A stretch of DNA of 64,000 nt, taken from positions 310,001-374,000 of the forward strand of contig NZ_JAUTDR010000001.1 in NCBI RefSeq assembly GCF_030649675.1, read 5' to 3'. This DNA comes from Haliea sp. E1-2-M8 (GTDB lineage: Bacteria > Pseudomonadota > Gammaproteobacteria > Pseudomonadales > Halieaceae). This document shows, in pieces, positions 58,860-64,000 of the stretch. The notes beneath the pieces were generated by a model, which made no database searches, was not told the DNA's origin, and saw only the letters and a program-made list of their open reading frames with translations. A program made the position numbers and the translations under genes. Position 1 is the first letter of the stretch, and each line of letters opens with the position of its first letter.

Positions 58860-60467
58860 TCAGGCGGCAGCCTCTGCAGCCTCTCGCGCCGGGTTCTGTT
58901 CTGGCTCCGGGTAGATGACCTTGGCGATGTGCAGGATGTGTTTGGCGCTATCCTCGAACAGGCCGACGATATGCAGCAGCCGTGTGGCGTCGGGTGCAGT
59001 CATCAGGCCGCTGCCGATCTGTCCCAGCAGTTCGGCGCGGCGTTGCCGGCGCAGGCGTTTGATCGCCTTCAGGCGCACAATGCGGTGGTCGAGGTCGAGC
59101 TGTTTGAGTTCGCCGCTGCGCATGATCTCGAGAAAGGCCTCCTGCAGCGCCGGGGTGAGCGCGGCGTTGATGTCCGCTTGCGGCAGGTCCGCCAGCTCCA
59201 GCAGCAAATCCCGCAGCTGCACACACTCCTCTCTTGCCCAATACAGGTTGAGGAAAGTTTCCGAGAGACCGTTGCCCAGGTTCTGGGCGCCGATGCGGTT
59301 GCCGTAGTCGGCGATGGTCGCGAGCAGGATGCCCGTGCGTATGCTCTCCGCTGGCGCGGGCTCCCGGGCAGGGTCAATGATCAGGCGCCCCCGGGCCAGT
59401 AGCTGCTTGAACACCCGCTTGATTTCGGAGTGCATGGCGCTGACGCCCATCGCCGGCAGGGCCAGCACGGTGTCGTCAAGGTAGCGCAGTTTTTCCGAGC
59501 TCAGCTCGGGCTGCTTGATCCAGCGTTCCACCCGCCGCAGCAGCGGGTCTGCCAGCAGCCACATCAGCAGCAGGCCCAGCAGGTTGAACAGGGTGTGGAA
59601 CAGGGCCAGGCCGGTACTGATGTTGGTGCGCCCGGCGCCGCCCGCGAGTTGCTCGGAGATCCACCACAGCGGCACCAGCAGAATCAGCGCAATGACCGCG
59701 GTCAGTACCTTCTCGGTGACGTGGACCAGGGCCAGCCGGCGGGCGTTGGCCGTGGCCCCGATACTCGCCAGCATGCTGGTGACAGTTGTGCCGATATTGG
59801 CGCCGATCACCAGTGAGGCACCGAGCAGGGGAGTCAGTACCCCGGTTACGGAGGCGGTGAGGATGATGGCGAGTGCCGCGGAGGAAGACTGGATCAGGGC
59901 TGTCAGCAGGGCACCGGACAGCACCCCGAGCATGATACCGGTCACGCCGGCGGTTCCAAGCTGGTCGATGGGGATCCAGTCGGCCACGTCAATGAAGGCG
60001 TCCCGCAGCATGCCCAGGCCCAGGAACAGCAGGCCGAAGCCCGCCAGAGCGACACCGATATGGGCGCTGCGGCCCCTGCTGAAAAACAGTTTCAACAGCA
60101 TGCCGATGCCGATCAGGGGCAGGGCGATGATCTCCACTTTGATCCGCAGGCCAACCAGGGCCACGATCCAGGCGGTCATGGTGGTGCCTACGTTGCTGCC
60201 GAAAACCACCCAGGCGGCCTGCTTCAGGCGCAGCATGCCGGCATTGGTGAAACCCAGGGTGGCGACGATGACGGCGCTGGAGGATTGCACCAGCGCGGTA
60301 ATGCCAAAGCCGGCCAGAGCTGCCCGCAGGCGGGTCTGGGTGGAGCGCTCGAGGAATGCCTGCAGGGAATTGCCCGCGGCAGCCTTGAGGCCGTCGGTCA
60401 TCATGCCCATGCCCAGCAGCAGCAGCCCCAGCCCGCCGAGGGACATGGTGAGCGTCAGCCAGGCCAT
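58860..60467 (-). CDS. Na+/phosphate cotransporter family protein with PhoU-like tail
   Basis: 535 residues. The first 310 or so hold 8-9 transmembrane segments with duplicated QSSSAV/QSSSAALAI motifs (FGITALVQSSSAVIVATLGF and LLTALIQSSSAALAIIL), the hallmark of the NptA/YjbB family. The last 190 residues are helical and PhoU-like. It probably exports or imports phosphate with sodium. It starts 1 nt after the thioesterase stop. Confidence 0.92.
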   Translation of the reverse strand: MAWLTLTMSLGGLGLLLLGMGMMTDGLKAAAGNSLQAFLERSTQTRLRAALAGFGITALVQSSSAVIVATLGFTNAGMLRLKQAAWVVFGSNVGTTMTAWIVALVGLRIKVEIIALPLIGIGMLLKLFFSRGRSAHIGVALAGFGLLFLGLGMLRDAFIDVADWIPIDQLGTAGVTGIMLGVLSGALLTALIQSSSAALAIILTASVTGVLTPLLGASLVIGANIGTTVTSMLASIGATANARRLALVHVTEKVLTAVIALILLVPLWWISEQLAGGAGRTNISTGLALFHTLFNLLGLLLMWLLADPLLRRVERWIKQPELSSEKLRYLDDTVLALPAMGVSAMHSEIKRVFKQLLARGRLIIDPAREPAPAESIRTGILLATIADYGNRIGAQNLGNGLSETFLNLYWAREECVQLRDLLLELADLPQADINAALTPALQEAFLEIMRSGELKQLDLDHRIVRLKAIKRLRRQRRAELLGQIGSGLMTAPDATRLLHIVGLFEDSAKHILHIAKVIYPEPEQNPAREAAEAAA

Positions 60468-60468
60468 G

Positions 60469-60897
60469 TCATGCCCCTACCTGTGCCCTGAAGGCGGCCG
60501 GCACCGGCACTACCCGGTGTTGCTGGTAGTCAAAAAACAGGAGTGTGGTGGCGACCCTGGCAACCTCGACGCCGCTGGGGTCCTTGCTGATACGGTAGAC
60601 AAACTGGAAGCTCTTGTCCTCGATATCCCGGACCCCCAGCTCCACCTTGAGCCGGTCGCCGTAGTCCGCCTCGGCCAGATAGGCGGTTTCGGCGTGGGCC
60701 ATGATCAACCCCGCTTCTTCGAAGACAATCGCTTCGCTGTGCCCGAGCTGGCGGATAAAGCGCAACTGGGCCTCCATGGCGATGGAGAGCAGCCGTTCGG
60801 CACCGAGGTGGTTGGCGCTGTTTACATCGGTGTAGAGCACGTCATAGTGGGTCGCGAAGATGAAATGTTCGGGCAGAGCCAGGGTCTTGCGGGGCAT
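60469..60897 (-). CDS. Hotdog-fold acyl-CoA thioesterase (4HBT type)
   Basis: 142 residues from ATG 60897; the longer frame upstream is not supported. FATHYDVLYTDVNSANHLGAERLLSIAMEAQLRFI holds the hotdog N-terminus with an Asp/Asn region like YbgC/4HBT enzymes. GLIMAHAETAYLAEADYGDRLKVELGVRDIEDKSFQFVYRI follows. It hydrolyses acyl-CoA or acyl-ACP; chain-length preference is unknown. Co-transcribed with the Na/Pi transporter. Confidence 0.8.
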   Translation of the reverse strand: MPRKTLALPEHFIFATHYDVLYTDVNSANHLGAERLLSIAMEAQLRFIRQLGHSEAIVFEEAGLIMAHAETAYLAEADYGDRLKVELGVRDIEDKSFQFVYRISKDPSGVEVARVATTLLFFDYQQHRVVPVPAAFRAQVGA

Positions 60898-61085
60898 GGC
60901 GGGGTCCGTCGTGCAGGGGCTGCAGGGCAAAAAGTGCATTCTAGTGCAAGCACGCGCAGCAGGGCACCCGCTTTTTCCTGCCGTTCGGTGTTGGTTGACA
61001 GCTGCCATGAGGCCCCGCAAACTCGTCACATCTACTTCAGTGTGTCTGCGACGGGGCCTTGGCCGCTATCACTAGTTCTCTATTC
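60898..61085. promoter_or_regulatory. Divergent region upstream of the REC-GGDEF-EAL gene
   Basis: 188 bp. A perfect -35 hexamer TTGACA lies at 60995-61000, but no good -10 follows at 17 bp. An inverted repeat AGGCCCCG (61010-61017) / CGGGGCCT (61052-61059) sits just downstream. No gene is seen here. Confidence 0.3.
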
Positions 61086-63221
61086 ATGCCAGGTGACCCG
61101 GCCACGCCCGAACAGGAGGTGGCAGCAGACTATGTCATGCTCGCGGTCGACGATGACCCCGGCACCCTGCTGCTCGCGGAAACCTTTTTTGCCTCCGAGG
61201 GCTATACGGTAGCCACGGCTCTGAGCGGCGCCGAGGCGCTGGCGAGGATCGATGAAATCGCGCCAGACATCATCCTGCTCGATATCATCATGCCGGGCAT
61301 GGACGGTTTCGAGGTGTGCCGCGAGATCCGCCGGCGGCCCCGGTACAAGAATACGCCCATCATCGTCCTGACTTCGCTGAACGACACCGATGCCGAGCAG
61401 CGCGCTTTTGCCATCGGTGCCTGGGATTTCGTCGCCAAACCGGTGCGCTGGTCGGCTCTTGCCTATCGTGCCCGGTTCGCATTGCGCGCCGCCGGCGTCG
61501 TGGCCATTCAGCGTTCGGCCGACCGCTTTGCCCGCGTCATCAATCAATCCCCGGACGAGATCCTGGTGTTCGCCGCCGACACCCTTGTCTTGCTCGACGA
61601 GAACATCAGCGCGCTGCGCAACCTCGGGTACAGCAAGCTGGAACTGCAGGGCATGAATTTCGCCGAGCTGCTGCACAACGGTTCCGCGCAGGGGCTGGGC
61701 GGCATGCTGCAACAGGTGCGCTTGCACCAGCAGGAGAAGTTTTCGCTGCAGCTGCGGCGCAAGGATGGTTCGGTCTACCCCACCGAGGGCACCCTGCTGT
61801 ATACCGAAGACGACGACCCCAGTGTATTCGTCGCTATCCTCCAGGACACCAGCGAACGCCAGCGCATCCAGCAGGAACTGCACCGGCTGGCGCATTACGA
61901 TGAGATGACCGGCCTGGCCAACCGTCGGCTGCTGGAGCAGCAGGCGGTTAAGTTGCTGGCCCGGGCCACCCGGCAGGGGCACCGCTGTGCGGTGTGCATG
62001 CTGGATCTCGACGGCTTGCGCCATATCAACGACACCCTCGGCCCGGCGGTCGGGGACGGCCTGATCCGCGAAGTGTCCTCGCGGCTCGCCCGTGCGGTGC
62101 GTCCGGGTGACCTGGTCGCCAGGGATGAAAGCCTCGGCCTGGAGAGCCTGGGGATGCAGCTGGCGCGGTTCGGGGGCGATGAGTTCGTGGTTGTGCTCAG
62201 TGACTTTTCCGACACGCTGGATGCCGCCAGGGTGGCGGACCGTATTCTCGCCACCATCGCCGAGCCCTGCGAGCTGCCGCAGGGAGTCCGGCACAGCCTG
62301 ACCGCATCCATGGGCATCTCGGTGTACCCCGACGACGGCGCCAACTTCGATGTGCTCGTACAGCGGGCGCACACGGCGATGTTCGATGCCAAGCAATCCG
62401 GCAGGAATCGCTACGCTTTCTACACCGAGGCACACAATCACAAGGTCTTTTCCCGAATGCAGCTGGAGTCCGAGCTGCGTACCGGGCTACAGGAAAATGA
62501 GTTCGAGCTGCACTATCAGCCGCTGGTGGACAGTGCCCTGCAGCGGGTGGTGGGCGCCGAGTGCCTGCTGCGCTGGCGACATCCCGATGGCCTCCGCTAT
62601 CCCGACAGCTTCATTCCCCTGGCGGAGGAAACCGGCCTGATCCTGCAGTTGGGAGACTGGGTGCTGGAGGCAGCGGTCAGTCAGCTGTCGGCGTGGGCGG
62701 ATCAGCTGCCAGAACCCTTCGATCTTTCAATCAACGTGTCGGCGCTGCAGGTGCGCGACGATGCCTTCCTGAATCGCGCCCGCGAACTGCTGGCAGACAA
62801 TCCGGGTGCCGCCAGGCATCTGGTGTTTGAGCTGACTGAAAGCAGCCTGATCCAGGATATGGAGAGTACGGCCCGCTGGTTGCAGGACCTGCGCGCGCTC
62901 GGCGTGCGCATCGCCATTGACGACTTCGGGACCGGCTACTCGGGGCTGCACTACCTGGTGAAATTGCCCGTGCAGACCCTGAAGATAGACCGCATGTTTG
63001 TCAGCGGCATAGACCGGGATGGGGAGCAGGCCGCAGTGGTCTCCGCCATTTTCCAGATGGCCCGTGCCCTGCACATGGAGATCGTGGTGGAGGGTGTGGA
63101 GACTCGCGAGCAGCTGCAGATCGTCGCCGCCATGGGCGCCTGCGTTGTGCAGGGCTGGCTGATCAGCAAGGCTTTGCCGGCGCCGGAATTCGGCGTATTT
63201 ATCGGGCAGTTCCCGGCCTAA
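61086..63221 (+). CDS. Response regulator with PAS, GGDEF and EAL domains
   Basis: 711 residues from ATG 61086 (a TTG at 61059 is also in frame). REC domain about 15-135 with phospho-acceptor D66 in DIILLDIIMPGMDG. PAS about 150-270, GGDEF about 285-450 and EAL about 460-705. The GGDEF site is intact (RFGGDEFVVV). The EAL signature reads ECLLRW, and the other EAL residues (NVS, ELTES, DDFGTGYSG, LKIDRMF, VVEGVET) are kept, so both activities are possible. No histidine kinase is adjacent. The protein would tune c-di-GMP after phosphorylation by an unlinked kinase. Confidence 0.92.
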   Translation: MPGDPATPEQEVAADYVMLAVDDDPGTLLLAETFFASEGYTVATALSGAEALARIDEIAPDIILLDIIMPGMDGFEVCREIRRRPRYKNTPIIVLTSLNDTDAEQRAFAIGAWDFVAKPVRWSALAYRARFALRAAGVVAIQRSADRFARVINQSPDEILVFAADTLVLLDENISALRNLGYSKLELQGMNFAELLHNGSAQGLGGMLQQVRLHQQEKFSLQLRRKDGSVYPTEGTLLYTEDDDPSVFVAILQDTSERQRIQQELHRLAHYDEMTGLANRRLLEQQAVKLLARATRQGHRCAVCMLDLDGLRHINDTLGPAVGDGLIREVSSRLARAVRPGDLVARDESLGLESLGMQLARFGGDEFVVVLSDFSDTLDAARVADRILATIAEPCELPQGVRHSLTASMGISVYPDDGANFDVLVQRAHTAMFDAKQSGRNRYAFYTEAHNHKVFSRMQLESELRTGLQENEFELHYQPLVDSALQRVVGAECLLRWRHPDGLRYPDSFIPLAEETGLILQLGDWVLEAAVSQLSAWADQLPEPFDLSINVSALQVRDDAFLNRARELLADNPGAARHLVFELTESSLIQDMESTARWLQDLRALGVRIAIDDFGTGYSGLHYLVKLPVQTLKIDRMFVSGIDRDGEQAAVVSAIFQMARALHMEIVVEGVETREQLQIVAAMGACVVQGWLISKALPAPEFGVFIGQFPA

Positions 63222-63379
63222 AGCGCCAATTGTTCCGCAATATAGTCCATGTTAACCGCAATTTAGTCCCTTTGCCCCTGCCCCTCTCCGCAGTATGCTT
63301 ACCGGCTAATATAAGAATCCCGTCTATAGTCAGGTGATGGGATCCCCTATCCGCAAGCAGCACGACAGGAGTGTGAGCC
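63222..63379. promoter_or_regulatory. Upstream region of aldehyde dehydrogenase with spaced direct repeat
   Basis: CCGCAATATAGTCC (63235-63248) and CCGCAATTTAGTCC (63256-63269) match in 13 of 14 positions and are exactly 21 bp apart, two turns of the helix, which suits an activator or repressor dimer. AGGAG at 63366-63370 is the ribosome-binding site of the next gene. No ORF is seen in this gap. Confidence 0.45.
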
Positions 63380-64000
63380 ATGGCCAAAGCACAGGAAATT
63401 CAGGAAGGTAACGAAGTTCAGCAGGAAATCGCCGCGATGCTGGCGCGCGCCCGGGCGGCGCAGGCAGCAATCGAGCACTATACCCAGGAGCAGGTCGACG
63501 AATTGATCACCGCCATGGTGTGGTCGGTGGCGCGCGAAGACGTCTCCGAGAAGATCGCGCATCATACCGTCGAGGAAACCCAGCTCGGCAACTACGACGG
63601 CAAGTTCCTCAAGATTCATCGCAAGACCCGCGCTACCCTGGTGGATATCATCAATGACAAATCGGTGGGCGTGATCGAGGAGGATCCGGTCCGCAACATC
63701 ATCAAGATCGCCAAGCCCGTTGGCGTGATCGCCGCGCTGTCGCCCTCCACCAACCCGGAAGCGACGCCGGTAATCAAGGCCATCTCCGCGGTCAAAGGGC
63801 GCAATGCGATCATTATTGCGCCACACCCCCGCGCCAAGCTGACCAACAAGATGATCTGCGATTACATGCGCGAAGCCATCGTTGCCATGGGCGCGCCGGC
63901 GGACCTGGTGCAAAGCATCGACGTGCCCTCCCTGGACAAGACCAACGAGCTGATGCGCCAGTGTGACCGCATCCTGGCAACCGGTGGCGAGGCCATGGTC
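63380..64000 (+). CDS. Acylating aldehyde dehydrogenase (partial, cut by window end)
   Basis: 207 residues are visible from ATG 63380 (AGGAG 9 nt upstream). The segment AKPVGVIAALSPSTNPEATPVIKAISAVKGRNAIIIAPHPRAK is typical of the CoA-acylating acetaldehyde/sulfoacetaldehyde dehydrogenase group (related to AdhE N-terminus and SauS). The catalytic Cys lies beyond the edge, so activity cannot be confirmed. The substrate (acetaldehyde, sulfoacetaldehyde or another short aldehyde) is open. Confidence 0.85.
   Translation, partial: MAKAQEIQEGNEVQQEIAAMLARARAAQAAIEHYTQEQVDELITAMVWSVAREDVSEKIAHHTVEETQLGNYDGKFLKIHRKTRATLVDIINDKSVGVIEEDPVRNIIKIAKPVGVIAALSPSTNPEATPVIKAISAVKGRNAIIIAPHPRAKLTNKMICDYMREAIVAMGAPADLVQSIDVPSLDKTNELMRQCDRILATGGEAMV

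Overview
This window looks like part of the chromosome of a GC-rich, aerobic, marine-type gammaproteobacterium. The best guess is the Halieaceae / OM60-NOR5 neighbourhood. This is inferred from the gene mix (caa3-type oxidase, TonB receptor, sulfatases, PQQ alcohol dehydrogenase, steroid-type Rieske oxygenase, many c-di-GMP proteins), not from a marker gene. Coding density is high, and many neighbours overlap by 4 nt (ATGA or GTGA), which points to operons.

Layout. 1-5.3 kb: a LuxR-type regulator cut by the window edge, then a glutarate catabolism block (LysR regulator GcdR, divergent gcdH and gcdG) and an alpha/beta hydrolase. 5.3-8.7 kb: Rieske oxygenase, a membrane transporter and a Tat-exported aldo/keto reductase. 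8.9-14.3 kb: an unusual four-step operon with a periplasmic NMT1-type binding protein, a membrane HAMP-PAS-GGDEF*-EAL phosphodiesterase, a KaiC-like ATPase broken inside its second domain, and a KaiB-like protein. 14.3-20.3 kb: PBP7-type endopeptidase and a glycerolipid operon (HAD-PlsC fusion with a Lys-Pro tail, PlsB-like acyltransferase, GpsA). 20.3-26.3 kb: a caa3-type cytochrome oxidase operon (diheme subunit II, I, two subunits III, IV, SCO, NTF2-like protein).

26.3-33.7 kb is the most accessory-looking stretch. It holds a non-RD Ser/Thr kinase, a lipoprotein hydrolase, a Sel1-caspase-like lipoprotein without its catalytic His and Cys, and a tRNA-Val(GAC). The tRNA is followed by 3.3 perfect copies of a 171-bp repeat, each starting with the tRNA 3' end and carrying a terminator. 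After that comes a sedolisin-like lipoprotein without its catalytic triad, on more AT-rich DNA.

33.7-40.7 kb: SDS-type alkylsulfatase, SirB and NnrS family membrane proteins, a PyrD-PyrK fusion and SelO. 40.7-45.7 kb: an EmrAB-type pump with a MarR regulator and a perfect 18-bp operator, divergent from an N-acyl-D-amino-acid amidohydrolase. 45.9-51.7 kb: an exported 2-hydroxyacid dehydrogenase, an AsmA-family protein, a perfect 27-bp-arm hairpin and a TonB-dependent receptor. 51.9-61 kb: PpnN, amidase, sulfatase, PQQ alcohol dehydrogenase, Na/Pi cotransporter and a thioesterase. 61-64 kb: a REC-PAS-GGDEF-EAL response regulator and the start of an acylating aldehyde dehydrogenase cut by the right edge.

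The strongest leads are the tRNA-Val repeat array (same architecture as the E. coli tyrT/rtT/tpr locus, but on a valine tRNA), the binding-protein/EAL/KaiC/KaiB operon, and two neighbouring protease-fold lipoproteins that both appear catalytically dead. All family calls come from reading motifs; no database search was run.
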